A stretch of 64,000 nt of DNA from Runella limosa DSM 17973 (GCF_000482465.1 NZ_KI519420.1:186001-250000); one strand, 5' to 3'; shown: positions 1-8,913, numbered from the stretch's first letter. Notes: generated by a model from the letters alone, not told the origin. Program-made: numbers and translations.

Positions 1-468
1 AGCTACGCCGTTGGTACCTGTGGCAGGGTTTACAGCACCTGTGAGGGTGGCGACACTTGCTTTGGAAGCAACAACGGGCAAGGCCAACGAACACGATTGC
101 CCACCTAAATCAATGGCAAAGCTGGCCGTTCCTGCGGCCGAAGGAGTTCCCGTAATGACAAAGCTGGCTGTTCCGCTACCGTTGGCTAATGTGCCCGCTG
201 ATAAAGTCGCCGTCAGTCCAGTCACTCCCGTCGAAGCAATGGCTGTCCCTTCGGCATACGCAACGCCATTTCCGCCCGTGTATGGAACAGTTGCGGTGGC
301 TGTAAACGAGGCTCCGCTAGTGGCGGAAGCCGAAAAAGTAGCGCTAGAGCAGTTTAATGAGGTGACTTTAGCAGATTCTGCGGCAGTAATTTCTTTGTCT
401 TTACACGCTTGGACAATCAAAATAAATGCCAGAGCAAGCCCTGCTAATAAAAAACGTTTTTGATTCAT
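1..468 (-). CDS. Partial secreted lipoprotein, repetitive Ser/Thr/Gly-rich (3' end outside window)
   Basis: The minus-strand frame from an ATG at 466-468 stays open to base 1, so 156 codons are seen and the C-terminus lies outside the window. The N-terminus (MNQKRFLLAGL) is a hydrophobic signal ending in the lipobox-like IVQAC with Cys22, so the product is probably a lipoprotein at the cell surface. The rest is rich in Ala, Ser, Thr and Gly and carries a segment of the type ITGTPSAAGTASF followed by GGQSC, which I associate with beta-sandwich repeats in large Bacteroidota surface lipoproteins. No enzymatic motif is visible. A strong hairpin lies about 120 nt upstream, so the gene needs its own promoter downstream of that; I could not identify one. 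The function is unknown. Confidence 0.75.
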   Translation of the reverse strand, partial: MNQKRFLLAGLALAFILIVQACKDKEITAAESAKVTSLNCSSATFSASATSGASFTATATVPYTGGNGVAYAEGTAIASTGVTGLTATLSAGTLANGSGTASFVITGTPSAAGTASFAIDLGGQSCSLALPVVASKASVATLTGAVNPATGTNGVA

Positions 469-582
469 GGTATCAGATTATAAAAAGAGTATTGGTGTAT
501 CAATGTGTGTGCACTTTTGAGATTTACGTAGCTTTTTGGGTTTGCGTTGCATTTTGGGGCTATTTCTTGGGGAATAAAACAC

Positions 583-613
583 AAAAAAGCCGAGACCATT
601 GCGGGCCTCGGCT
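583..613 (-). terminator. Intrinsic terminator, copy 1 of a duplicated hairpin
   Basis: On the minus strand AGCCGAG pairs with CTCGGCT (588-613) and is followed by a run of six T (583-588). It lies just downstream of the DUF433/DUF5615 pair and would end its transcript. The 26-nt core is identical to the hairpin at 1064-1089. Confidence 0.75.
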
Positions 614-633
614 GAAGGGAGAAGAAAAGTATT

Positions 634-771
634 TTATTCTATGGCTTCAAGACGGTCTTTGAAATCGGTATCTGGCGAGGTATTTAAAATATCATTTTGA
701 TGAATGTAATCCAGTGTATTCCATAGAGAGAAATAATAGGGCAGATTTACATCAATTAAATACTTTGGCAT
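634..771 (-). pseudogene. Internally deleted DUF5615 (PIN-like) toxin remnant
   Basis: A 45-residue ORF starts at an ATG (771-769) that overlaps the stop codon of the DUF433 gene (TGATG), and ends with TAA at 634-636. The N-terminus MPKYLIDVNLPYYFSLWN followed by YIHQNDI looks like the start of Bacteroidota DUF5615 PIN-like proteins, where the Asp in LIDVNLP (Asp7 here) is a conserved acidic residue. The reading then jumps to SPDTDF, which resembles the later KDxDF acidic motif of the family, and stops soon after. From memory intact members have about 100-120 residues, so most of the central domain is missing. I infer an in-frame internal deletion that leaves the coupling to DUF433 intact but very probably inactivates the nuclease fold. 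It could instead be a short peptide still expressed. Confidence 0.6.
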
Positions 772-1016
772 CAGGCTACATTTTTAATGTTCTGAATAAC
801 GTAATGTTGTTCCATCAATTGAATAGCAAACGGTTGACACGCTTCTATATCTTCAGGTTCGAGCATAGGGTATTGGTGGAGAAGTTCCTCTTGGGGAGTT
901 CCTGCAAATAAAAATTCTAGAACAGTTTGAACAGTAATACGCATTCCACGAATGATGGGTCGTCCATTGCATATATCTGGATTGATGGCTATGCGTTCGG
1001 TAATGTAGGTAGTCAT
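771..1016 (-). CDS. DUF433 family antitoxin-like protein
   Basis: The product has 81 residues. The segment IAINPDICNGRPIIRGMRI followed by VQTVLEFLFAGTPQEELL and the YPMLEPEDIEACQ helix is the DUF433 signature: a small winged-helix or VapB-like fold often encoded next to DUF5615 PIN-like proteins and considered their antitoxin. The gene overlaps the DUF5615 remnant by one base (TGATG), the layout expected for a toxin-antitoxin pair. A minus-strand TAATTTTG (1040-1033) matches the Bacteroidota -7 consensus and leaves a very short leader. The product probably binds DNA and may still repress its own promoter although the partner is broken. The toxin-antitoxin role is family knowledge, not shown here. 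Confidence 0.8.
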   Translation of the reverse strand: MTTYITERIAINPDICNGRPIIRGMRITVQTVLEFLFAGTPQEELLHQYPMLEPEDIEACQPFAIQLMEQHYVIQNIKNVA

Positions 1017-1032
1017 GGATGTTTTGTTTGTT

Positions 1033-1040
1033 CAAAATTA
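1033..1040 (-). promoter_or_regulatory. Putative -7 promoter element of the DUF433 gene
   Basis: The minus strand reads TAATTTTG, an exact TAnnTTTG match, 16 nt before the ATG. It sits between the terminator of the upstream peptidase gene and DUF433. A matching -33 TTG at the normal distance is not clear, so this is only a partial promoter match. Confidence 0.4.
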
Positions 1041-1056
1041 CTGATTTTCGGTGCAA

Positions 1057-1089
1057 TAAAAAAAGCCGAGACCATTGCGGGCCTCGGCT
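1057..1089 (-). terminator. Intrinsic terminator of the M1 peptidase gene, copy 2 of a duplicated hairpin
   Basis: The hairpin AGCCGAG/CTCGGCT (1064-1089) is followed on the minus strand by an uninterrupted T tract. It lies 18 nt after the peptidase stop codon. The core is identical to 588-613, 476 bp away and in the same orientation. Confidence 0.85.
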
Positions 1090-1107
1090 TCTTACGATGG
1101 TGAAATG

Positions 1108-3087
1108 CTAGTTTTCGTCGGGTGAAATATAGCGAGCAGGACGCCACGTATTGTTGCGAGGGTTGACGTCTGGGGTTTTGGAATCTGGGTCAATCGTAAC
1201 CGATTTAAGTGGCCCTTTGGTTGGGGCTTTAAACGTCCACGAACCACTGCGTTGAAAAACCTCAACAGGGAGTTGAATCCGCGTTTTTTTACCGTTGGTT
1301 TCTTCCAATTCTACTACGGCTGGTAAAGCCCACTGTTCTAAGTTTTCAATCGTAATGATTGAGCCTTTGGCGGGGGTTTGTTCTACGTATTGTACTTCTT
1401 TGACGGCTTGGTCGAGTTTGTAGTTTTCGTAAAACCAACCTTTCCAAAACCAGCCAAGGTCCTCGCCTGTGCCATCTTCCATGCTGCGGAAGAAATCATA
1501 CGGAGTGGGGTGTTTGAACGCCCAGCGTTTTACGTATTGTTTGAAAGCATAATCAAAACGATCGCGGCCAACCACGACTTCCCGCAGAATCTTGAGGCCA
1601 ATCGCAGGTTTGTAATACGCATCCCAGCCAAGGTTTGTGGTTTTGATGACGTCAGGAATGGTGATGATAGGGTCGGCACCGTCGCGGAAAAGGGTCGGAG
1701 CAATGTTTTGAATGTCATCCAAACGGTCTTGGTTGTATTCGCCGTCGTTGAATGCCTCGGTAGAGAGCATGTTGATAAACGTGTTGAAACCTTCGTCCAT
1801 CCACGCAAACTTACGCTCGTTGTTGCCCACAATCATCGGAAACCAAGTATGCCCAAATTCGTGGTCAGTGACGCCCCAAAGCGATTCTTTTTTGTCGTTG
1901 TGCGCGCAAAAAACGATGCCAGGGTATTCCATTCCGCCCACAATTCCCGCTACGTTGGTAGCGACGGGGTAGGGATATTCAAGCAAATATTTTGAATAAA
2001 ACTCTAAGCAGCCTTTCACGTATTCGGTAGAGCGCCCCCAGCTATCGTTGCCTGCACTTTCGACAGGATATACCGACTGTGCCAAGGCAGGTTTACCGCT
2101 TGGCAGGTTCATTTTAGCCGCATCCCAAACAAACGACTGCGAAGTGGCCCAAGCCACGTCACGGGCATTGTTACAGCGGAAACGCCAAGTAAGCATACCC
2201 TCTTGTTTTGGGCGAGAGTTTTTGTCTTTCACTTCTTTTTCCGTCCGAATCATCACCGTTTTGTCGCTCTTACGGGCTTCTTCGAGGCGCTTCAACTGCT
2301 CCGTGGTAAGTACTTCCGTCGGGTTAAGCAGTTCGCCCGAACCTACCACAATGTGGTTCCAAGGTACAGTTACGCTGTATTCATAATTTCCGTAGTCTAG
2401 ATAAAACTCGCCTGCGCCGAGGTAAGGAAGTACGTTCCACCCTTCGATGTCATCAAATACGCACATACGTGGGTACCACTGGGCCATTTCATACACTATT
2501 CCATTGCGCGTGTCTAGTTTTCCCATGCGGTCGGAGGCATACGATGGGATTTTGAATGAATAGGTAACTTTGATTTTTATGACATCTCCTGCTGCTTTGA
2601 GCGGCTCTGCCAAACGAATCTGCATTCGAGTGTCGTCGACAATATACTCCGCAGGTAAGGCTTTTCCTTTGCCTTGCAGAATAGTCACCGCAGAGATGAT
2701 ATAGCCACCTTCAAAACCAGCATTCCCATAGCGCCCGCCGCTCAAAGGGGTAGTTTTGCCGCTACGAGAGTTATCATTGAAGGCGTTTTGATCGAGTTGA
2801 AGCCAAAGAAAAGGCAGCGTTTCGGGGCTGTTGTTAAGATAGGTGATTTCTACTTCACCGTTGAGCTGATTAGCCGCTTCGTCGAGGGTTACAGCAATTT
2901 TGTAATCAGCGTGATTTTGCCAATACCGAGGCCCTGGAGCGCCGCTTCCTGTTCGAAATTCGTTGGCAGGCTGGTAGTTAAACAATGGGTTAAATAATAC
3001 GTGTGGATCGTATTTGCTGGTGGGGTTTTGGGCTTGCACCAATGCGGCAAGGCTTACCAAAAATAAAAAACAGAGTTGTCGGAACAT
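1108..3087 (-). CDS. M1 family zinc metallopeptidase, secreted
   Basis: The product has 659 residues and starts with a signal peptide ([20 protein letters not shown]). It has the gluzincin aminopeptidase layout: an N-terminal beta domain, the substrate motif GGMEYPG, then HEFGH at residues 409-413 with the third zinc ligand Glu432 exactly 18 residues after the second His (HExxH-x18-E). It should remove N-terminal residues from peptides in the periplasm or outside the cell. It is about the size of other Bacteroidota M1 enzymes that lack the ERAP-like C-terminal domain. It has no T9SS sorting domain, so periplasmic or outer-membrane-associated location is likely. The gene is transcribed alone and ends at a strong terminator. 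Confidence 0.93.
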   Translation of the reverse strand: MFRQLCFLFLVSLAALVQAQNPTSKYDPHVLFNPLFNYQPANEFRTGSGAPGPRYWQNHADYKIAVTLDEAANQLNGEVEITYLNNSPETLPFLWLQLDQNAFNDNSRSGKTTPLSGGRYGNAGFEGGYIISAVTILQGKGKALPAEYIVDDTRMQIRLAEPLKAAGDVIKIKVTYSFKIPSYASDRMGKLDTRNGIVYEMAQWYPRMCVFDDIEGWNVLPYLGAGEFYLDYGNYEYSVTVPWNHIVVGSGELLNPTEVLTTEQLKRLEEARKSDKTVMIRTEKEVKDKNSRPKQEGMLTWRFRCNNARDVAWATSQSFVWDAAKMNLPSGKPALAQSVYPVESAGNDSWGRSTEYVKGCLEFYSKYLLEYPYPVATNVAGIVGGMEYPGIVFCAHNDKKESLWGVTDHEFGHTWFPMIVGNNERKFAWMDEGFNTFINMLSTEAFNDGEYNQDRLDDIQNIAPTLFRDGADPIITIPDVIKTTNLGWDAYYKPAIGLKILREVVVGRDRFDYAFKQYVKRWAFKHPTPYDFFRSMEDGTGEDLGWFWKGWFYENYKLDQAVKEVQYVEQTPAKGSIITIENLEQWALPAVVELEETNGKKTRIQLPVEVFQRSGSWTFKAPTKGPLKSVTIDPDSKTPDVNPRNNTWRPARYISPDEN

Positions 3088-3260
3088 TTTAGTGAAATTT
3101 GCAGAAAAACGAAGGTAAAACAGAATTGTTGTAAAACGTAAAAAAGCGACTTAGAATCCCCAACTTTGGCCCTATTTTCACCCAATCTGAGGTATTCTAT
3201 GGTTTACTATGTGATTGTATTCCTAATGTGCCCTATGTGTTAAAAGAAAAGAAAGTATTT

Positions 3261-4271
3261 ATGGCATTACAAAAAATACCCGTCAATCTAATCACTGGTT
3301 TTTTGGGCGTAGGCAAAACCACAACGCTCCAAAACATCCTGAAACGTAAACCAGCCGATGAGCGCTGGGCCGTTATTATCAACGAATTTGGGGCGGTTTC
3401 CATCGACCATACCCCCTTTGCGGGAGCCGATGAAAACGGGCTCGTGGTGAAAGAAGTCGCAGGCGGCTGTATTTGCTGCACGGCTAATTTACCAATGCAA
3501 ATGACGCTGACGTTGGTGCTACGCCAAATCAAGCCCCATCGGATTTTGATTGAACCTACGGGAATGGGGCACCCAGAGGCTATTCTCGACATGCTTCGGG
3601 GAAAATTTTTAAAAGATGTGCTGGACATCCGCGCCACGGTATGTTTGGTTGACCCAAGGCAGTGGAACAATGAAGAATACCGCGAACATGAGACATTCAT
3701 TGACCAAATTACGCTCTCTGACGTACTGATTGCCAATAAAGTTGACCTTGCGGGCGAAGAATTGACGCGTGAGTTTTTGGAGTGGGCCAAGGAGCTATTT
3801 CCGCCGAAGATTCTGATTGGCGCGGTCGAACAGGGCGATGTTGACCCTAATTGGTTGAATATTGAGCCTTTTCCCAATCGCAAAGCTTTGCACCCTCATG
3901 CCCATGAGCACGAACACCATCACCATCACGGAGATAATCACGACTTACCTATTCCTGAAGTGGGCAAACCATTGATGAAAGAAAATCACGGGCTAGGACG
4001 ATATAGCTGCGGTTGGGTATTCTCGCCCGACGAGGTGTTTGATTTACAAAAGTTAAAAGCTTGGGTGACCTCCGTCAAACAGGTTGAGCGAGTAAAAGGA
4101 GCGTTTCGGACGGGTGTGGATTGGGTGCTAATCAATGCCGTTCGAGGTGAGTTTTCGATTGAGTATCTGGCCTACCGTCGCGATAGTCGGGTGGAGTGCA
4201 TAGGTGCCAATCCGTTGCCGTGGAAGACCTTGGAAGAAGGCTTGAAAGGCTGTTTGTTGGAAAAAAAATAG
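3261..4271 (+). CDS. COG0523/CobW family G3E GTPase (metal chaperone)
   Basis: The product has 336 residues from the ATG at 3261; an upstream in-frame ATG at 3228 would add 11 residues not typical of the family. Walker A is GFLGVGKTT (13-21), the metal-binding CxCC motif is GGCICC (Cys70, 72, 73), and the nucleotide specificity motif is NKVD. A His-rich insert (about residues 214-235, with a run of five His) precedes a CobW C-terminal domain. Such GTPases insert or deliver metals; the CxCC plus His-rich linker points to zinc or cobalt rather than nickel. No cobalamin genes are nearby. Zinc homeostasis is an attractive idea because the ribosomal proteins in this window are zinc-free forms, but no Zur-box was recognised. 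The next gene starts 6 nt downstream. Confidence 0.88.
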   Translation: MALQKIPVNLITGFLGVGKTTTLQNILKRKPADERWAVIINEFGAVSIDHTPFAGADENGLVVKEVAGGCICCTANLPMQMTLTLVLRQIKPHRILIEPTGMGHPEAILDMLRGKFLKDVLDIRATVCLVDPRQWNNEEYREHETFIDQITLSDVLIANKVDLAGEELTREFLEWAKELFPPKILIGAVEQGDVDPNWLNIEPFPNRKALHPHAHEHEHHHHHGDNHDLPIPEVGKPLMKENHGLGRYSCGWVFSPDEVFDLQKLKAWVTSVKQVERVKGAFRTGVDWVLINAVRGEFSIEYLAYRRDSRVECIGANPLPWKTLEEGLKGCLLEKK

Positions 4272-4277
4272 CCCAAA

Positions 4278-5564
4278 ATGAAAAAAAACGTTGGGATAGC
4301 AATGGGGGTGAGCACGATTGTATATCTAGCGTATGCAGTCGTGCAGCCTACGTATTCCTACGAATTGCTGGACAAACGTTTTGATGCCCACAAATACGCG
4401 GAAAGCTATCGGTATTTTCGGGGCATTACGCCTGATTACCTCTCCTCTTTTCCTTTTAATACCAGAATTTTGAGCTCATGGATGGCAGCACATTTGCCCT
4501 TCAATGACCTAAAAACGGATTTTATTTGGCTCAATGGTGCATTTGTCGTGCTGACTGTGGGCTTACTTACGTTGATTTGGCAAAAACTACACCTTCGCCT
4601 TTCAGTCATTGGACTGGGATTGTTTTGGCTACTTTTTCATTGGAAAGGACTGGTGCGCATGTACCTGCCCGACCCCGTAACGGCAGATGTGGGAAGCTAT
4701 TTTTGGTTAACGCTCTTGCTGTTTTTTGGGGTTATAGAAAGTAAAAACAGGCTTTTTGTAGTGATTGTGGCCGTTTTAGGAACGCTACAAAAGGAGTCGT
4801 TTATTGCCGTCGTTGGATGTATGACTTTGTGGAATGGGGTGAATGGCGTTGTTTTCAACCAGTCAAAACGTCCCTTTTTTATTGCATTATCAGCGCTATT
4901 GGTGGCGTTGTTGGTGTATTACCTAGCTTCGCATTTTTTCCCTCCCCCCACGTCCGATTGGCGAAATAACTCCCTAGTAACATTGCTTCGGGTGGCAAAA
5001 AGGTACTTGGTGGAGCCAGAATTATTAGCGCGGATTCCCATTAGCTGGTTATTGGCTTTTGGAACTTTGTGGATAGCCGTCTCACCAAATAAGCATTGCA
5101 CCTCATTCTCACTCTGCGTCTTCAAGGAGAAAGGCGTTCAAAATCCCCCTCTCCTGCAAGGAGAGGGGGACTCAGGGGGTGAGGTAAATACCCATTTACA
5201 AATTCAACTCATTGTATGGCTATTCCTCAGCGTGTTTGGGGGCGGAGACACGAGCCGAATTTTGTTTAATGGAATGCCTTTTGTGCTTACTTACTTGTTG
5301 CTAAAATTAAATCAACAGCCTACTTGGGTTACTGGCTACGTGTTCTTGATGTCGCTGCCTTTGATGCGATTGCATGAAGTAGAGCCCGACCTTGGGCGTT
5401 TTCCTAGCGAAACCCATCGCTGGTGCGTGGAGTGTTGGACTATGAGCGAAAGTTGGGGCTATGCGGTGTATGCTTTGGCGGTTTTAGCGGGTTATTATTA
5501 CCTTTTGCGACATTTTAACGTCATTGGCGGTGGTAAAACGCAGGACATACAAGCCCGCAGGTAA
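4278..5564 (+). CDS. Multi-pass membrane protein of unknown function, carrying an in-frame palindromic repeat
   Basis: The product has 428 residues with many hydrophobic helices and a first extracytoplasmic loop containing LLDKRFDAHKYAESYRYF. The overall look is that of a polytopic membrane protein of the glycosyltransferase type, but no catalytic motif can be named. It starts 6 nt after the COG0523 gene, so the two are probably co-transcribed. Residues about 275-303 are encoded by an 86-bp interspersed repeat (5100-5185) and read as a polar loop containing NPPLLQGEGDSGGE between predicted membrane segments; the frame stays open through it. The last 81 nt overlap the 3' end of the convergent FG-GAP gene. 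A transport or lipid-linked sugar role is possible but unsupported. Confidence 0.7.
   Translation: MKKNVGIAMGVSTIVYLAYAVVQPTYSYELLDKRFDAHKYAESYRYFRGITPDYLSSFPFNTRILSSWMAAHLPFNDLKTDFIWLNGAFVVLTVGLLTLIWQKLHLRLSVIGLGLFWLLFHWKGLVRMYLPDPVTADVGSYFWLTLLLFFGVIESKNRLFVVIVAVLGTLQKESFIAVVGCMTLWNGVNGVVFNQSKRPFFIALSALLVALLVYYLASHFFPPPTSDWRNNSLVTLLRVAKRYLVEPELLARIPISWLLAFGTLWIAVSPNKHCTSFSLCVFKEKGVQNPPLLQGEGDSGGEVNTHLQIQLIVWLFLSVFGGGDTSRILFNGMPFVLTYLLLKLNQQPTWVTGYVFLMSLPLMRLHEVEPDLGRFPSETHRWCVECWTMSESWGYAVYALAVLAGYYYLLRHFNVIGGGKTQDIQARR
5100..5185. repeat. Interspersed palindromic repeat, copy A, inside a coding region
   Basis: An 86-bp unit is bounded by ACCTCA (5100-5105) and TGAGGT (5180-5185). Its core is a perfect 10-bp stem, CCCCCTCTCC (5145-5154) with GGAGAGGGGG (5160-5169) around a 5-nt loop. 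A related unit, with the same order of motifs, lies at 16589-16714. Confidence 0.75.
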
Positions 5565-7775
5565 TTTGCTGGTATCCATGGGGAGCTCGGTCGTGGCTTG
5601 TGGAACAACAATGCTGCGGATGAATTGTCCACTGAGGGAAAACAGATCAAGCGTTCCTTTTTCTGGAACTTGGGCGTAAAGGAAGTTGGAAGTAGGGTTT
5701 GGATACACAAAAAACTCCAACTCGTTGCCAGTGGGAGTGCCTTTGGGGGAGTTGTTTTTCAAAAAGCGAATTCCTCCCGTATTGCTTCCAATAAGTAGTT
5801 CGGGGAGTTGGTCGCCGTTTACATCACCTGCCGCAGGAAACAGCCCCACGCCAATGCGGATAAATTCAGATTTGCTATTAAATGCGTTGAAAATAAGGCT
5901 ACTATCACTTTTAAGCGTAGCCAGGGTGGTAAAGTTTTGGTAAACACGCAAGCGACCTAGCAAGTCTCCCATGATAAGCTCAGGTTTTTGGTCAGCATTT
6001 AGGTCAGCCACGACCATGCCCTGCGCGCGGCGTTCAAAATCAACGTCAATTCCGCCAAAAGCTTCACTTTTAAGTTCGTAGATGGGGGATACCGTACTCC
6101 CCACATTTTGGTGAAACTCCACGTTTCCTGAATTTTTACTGACCAATACGTCTAATTTTCCGTCTTTGTCAATGTCGTAGTAGAGTAAATTCTCTCCGTT
6201 GGTAAAATTCTTAGGAAGCGGCATTTTGGCGATTCGACTCGTATCTAGCCGCATTGCTTGTCCACGGGGGGCGAGATTAGGCAGGTAGCGAATGTCCATT
6301 CCCCTGAAAGTATTGGCCCAAAAGCCCAAATCAGTGGTGCCATCGCCGTTCAAATCCGCAAAAAAAGGTTTGACATTGACCAAACTCACGTTTTCTTTTT
6401 TAAAAAGCTGGGCGCTCAACCCGAGAAAGTCCTCATTGATAAATTCAAAGGCTGCTTGGGTGGCGTTACCTGTATTTTGGAAAAACGCAATGCCCGCCCG
6501 ATAGCCATCAGTGGCGCGTAAACCACCGTAGCCTGCGATTAAATCTAAGTCACCATCACCGTCAATATCCACTAGGGCAGGGGTGGCGTTTTCCCCCAAA
6601 TCAATCATCCCGTCTTGGAGAAAATCCATTTGACGATAGGTAAACTTGGGGTTGGTAGTGGTTCCTTCGTTTTTATACAGCCAGTTGGATTTCCGTAAAT
6701 TGAGCAATGGGTTGGTGGCAATGTCGGTACTGCTGGGGCTGGCAATCAGGTCCTTTTGGCCGTCGCCGTCGATGTCTTCCAAATAAGGAGAAGGAAAAAC
6801 GGGGAAACTGATGGGGTTGACGGTTGGAAAAGAAGCTTGGGCACTTCCAATGAGTGCCGCCATGCCGTTTCCCCCTACGTTGGTCAGCATCACAATGTTG
6901 TCACAAGCAACGTGGCCGTGCAGTACGTCTTTTTTGCCGTCTCCGTTGAGGTCGCCTACCCAGAGGGTGTTTCCTGCGTGGGCAATGCGCGCGTTTGAGG
7001 GATTTTGAAGGGTGACGTCGATAGGTGGAAGGTTGAAAAGGTATTGGTCACAAAAGGAGGTGGCGCTGAAACGCCCCCAATTGTTAGTCGTTTTCTTAAA
7101 AATAAACGGATTCGTACTTTTTTGTTCTTTGCTAAAATTTTGGTGTAATTCCACCGACGTTCCCGTAAAATCGAAAGTAAGAATATCAATGTCGCCGTCG
7201 TCGTCAATGTCAGTAATGGCAGGTAAGTCGGTGGGCTGAACGTATAAATTTATATTCCCCGAAAAGCCTTGGGTGAGAATCGGGTCAGCAATGAGGGACC
7301 ACGAAAAGCCGTTGGAAGTGGCCACGTTTCTGAAAACCCGAATACCACCGTTGGTGCTGGTAAAAAGGTCTTTACGGCCATCTTGGTCAAAATCAACTAG
7401 CAACATCCAATGAAGCATGTCAGCGGGGAAGCGCGTTTCGTATTCGGGAGCGTGTTTCCATTGAAGCCCAGTCGCTTGCGGTACGGCCAAAAAAGTGTTG
7501 ATGGAATGGCTTGAACGTTCAAAAACTACCAAATCTTCGACCCCATCGTCGTTGAGGTGCATCTTAGAAAACTGAGCATTGTTTAGCCCACCTACCCAAG
7601 GGTTAAGAAGCTTTTTGCCCTGAATCGTCACGGGAACAGTATTATCCCACTGAAAAGAAAACGACTGAGCCAACGCCGTGAAAGTCGTGCATACCCCTAA
7701 AACAATTCCCGCCAAACCGCGACAAGCGAAGGAATAGGCGAGTGATGTGGTGAAATTTGGTAGCAGAAGCTTCAT
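5484..7775 (-). CDS. Secreted FG-GAP/VCBS repeat protein with T9SS sorting domain
   Basis: The product has 763 residues. An N-terminal signal (hydrophobic region ending near ALAQ) is followed by repeated calcium-binding-like motifs such as DLNGDGKKD, DIDGDGQKD, DIDGDGDLD and DLNGDGTTD, which define FG-GAP/VCBS beta-propeller blades. The last 80 or so residues (FFVYPNPTSNF, then LDLFSLSGQ, then LPAGLYVLRF and a short basic tail) are a type A T9SS C-terminal domain, so the protein is probably exported across the outer membrane and anchored at the surface or released. No enzymatic domain is seen; adhesion or ligand binding is a guess. Its 3' end overlaps the convergent membrane protein gene by 81 nt. 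Confidence 0.9.
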   Translation of the reverse strand: MKLLLPNFTTSLAYSFACRGLAGIVLGVCTTFTALAQSFSFQWDNTVPVTIQGKKLLNPWVGGLNNAQFSKMHLNDDGVEDLVVFERSSHSINTFLAVPQATGLQWKHAPEYETRFPADMLHWMLLVDFDQDGRKDLFTSTNGGIRVFRNVATSNGFSWSLIADPILTQGFSGNINLYVQPTDLPAITDIDDDGDIDILTFDFTGTSVELHQNFSKEQKSTNPFIFKKTTNNWGRFSATSFCDQYLFNLPPIDVTLQNPSNARIAHAGNTLWVGDLNGDGKKDVLHGHVACDNIVMLTNVGGNGMAALIGSAQASFPTVNPISFPVFPSPYLEDIDGDGQKDLIASPSSTDIATNPLLNLRKSNWLYKNEGTTTNPKFTYRQMDFLQDGMIDLGENATPALVDIDGDGDLDLIAGYGGLRATDGYRAGIAFFQNTGNATQAAFEFINEDFLGLSAQLFKKENVSLVNVKPFFADLNGDGTTDLGFWANTFRGMDIRYLPNLAPRGQAMRLDTSRIAKMPLPKNFTNGENLLYYDIDKDGKLDVLVSKNSGNVEFHQNVGSTVSPIYELKSEAFGGIDVDFERRAQGMVVADLNADQKPELIMGDLLGRLRVYQNFTTLATLKSDSSLIFNAFNSKSEFIRIGVGLFPAAGDVNGDQLPELLIGSNTGGIRFLKNNSPKGTPTGNELEFFVYPNPTSNFLYAQVPEKGTLDLFSLSGQFIRSIVVPQATTELPMDTSKLPAGLYVLRFTTANDVKMSQKVIITR

Positions 7776-7827
7776 TCGTTGTTCAATTTTTCTTGGCTAA
7801 AATCGTTACACAACAAAAAACGTTTTT

Positions 7828-8913
7828 ATGGCTCAAAAAGTGTTACGCAAGCTCTTACTCAACGGACTTTTCATTCATTTTGTTTGGGGATTGTCAACGG
7901 CATGTGCCCAGCAAAAGTATCATAATCTGGTGCTTGAAGGCGGAGGAATACGAGGAATAGCTTATTGTGGAGCGCTGCAAGAATTGGAACAAAGAGGGAT
8001 ACTGCACAATATTCGTCGCATTGGCGGAACATCGGCGGGAGCGATTCAAGCGTCATTGTTGTCGGTAGGTTATTCGGCAGCGGAGCTAACGGACTTAGTT
8101 TCTGAGATGAAAGTGGAATCGTTCAACGACGGTCAATATATTTTTGTGGGAGGAACCCAGCGATTGGTGGAGCGTTTTGGCTGGTACCGAGGTGATGCCT
8201 TTCGACGCTGGATTGGTGAAAAAATCGAGATCAGAACGGGGAATTCGGGGCTGACTTTTGGGGAACTTCACGAACTTGCCCAACGCGACAGTTGTCTCAA
8301 AGACTTGTACGTGACGGTGACCAACCTTACGCAGCAAAAACCGATGGTGCTGTCGTACGAAAACTTTCCCAACCTTGCCGTTGCGGATGCAGTACGGGCG
8401 TCGATGTCGATTCCTTTGTACTACTGCGCGGTGTTTATGGACAGCACGGGGCGTTTTTATTCGCGCCCTCCGCGTACGGTTCCCGCCGACGTGCTGGTGG
8501 ACGGTGGGTTGTTGCTCAATTATCCGATTGGTTTGTTTGACCAAAACCGCTTTTTGAGTCAGCCGCAGCCCCAATTATCGCCCGATGCCTACGTTTTTAA
8601 CCACGAAACCCTCGGTTTACGCCTCGAAAGCGCCGAACAAATCAAGGCCGACGCCCAGAACTTTGGGTTAGCGCCTTACCCCATTCGCAGTTTTAAAACC
8701 TACATGGGGGCGTTTTATAACCTTGTTTCGGAAGCCGCCAATCGGGCTAGTTTTCGCCCTGAAGATTTAAAACGAACGATTTCAATTGATTTTCAAAGCA
8801 TTGGGGTAAAAGTTCGGAAACTTTCTTTGTTGGAAAGAAACACTTTGATTGAAAGCGGGAAAAAAGGTGTTTGTGATTTTTGTAAACCAACCGCCATCAC
8901 CTCAGAGAATTGA
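7828..8913 (+). CDS. Patatin-like phospholipase family protein, secreted
   Basis: The product has 361 residues. It shows the three patatin elements in order: the oxyanion-hole segment EGGGIRG (37-43), the nucleophile elbow GTSAG with Ser69, and the DGG motif with Asp225 completing a Ser-Asp dyad. An N-terminal hydrophobic stretch ending in LSTACAQ looks like a signal peptide; a lipoprotein signal is possible but the lipobox is poor. It probably hydrolyses acyl esters of lipids in the cell envelope. The ATG at 7828 is preceded by an A-rich stretch and no better start exists. The 3' end overlaps the convergent HAD gene by 12 nt. Confidence 0.9.
   Translation: MAQKVLRKLLLNGLFIHFVWGLSTACAQQKYHNLVLEGGGIRGIAYCGALQELEQRGILHNIRRIGGTSAGAIQASLLSVGYSAAELTDLVSEMKVESFNDGQYIFVGGTQRLVERFGWYRGDAFRRWIGEKIEIRTGNSGLTFGELHELAQRDSCLKDLYVTVTNLTQQKPMVLSYENFPNLAVADAVRASMSIPLYYCAVFMDSTGRFYSRPPRTVPADVLVDGGLLLNYPIGLFDQNRFLSQPQPQLSPDAYVFNHETLGLRLESAEQIKADAQNFGLAPYPIRSFKTYMGAFYNLVSEAANRASFRPEDLKRTISIDFQSIGVKVRKLSLLERNTLIESGKKGVCDFCKPTAITSEN

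Noticed and set aside
11-463. 150-residue plus-strand frame at the window start
   Set aside because: It lies opposite a frame with a lipoprotein signal and a lipobox; its own translation has no signal or known motif. It is taken as a shadow.
3233-3883. 216-residue minus-strand frame
   Set aside because: It is entirely opposite the COG0523 GTPase, whose motifs are unmistakable.
8095-8574. 159-residue minus-strand frame
   Set aside because: Antisense to the patatin gene over its catalytic region; basic, low-complexity translation without motifs.
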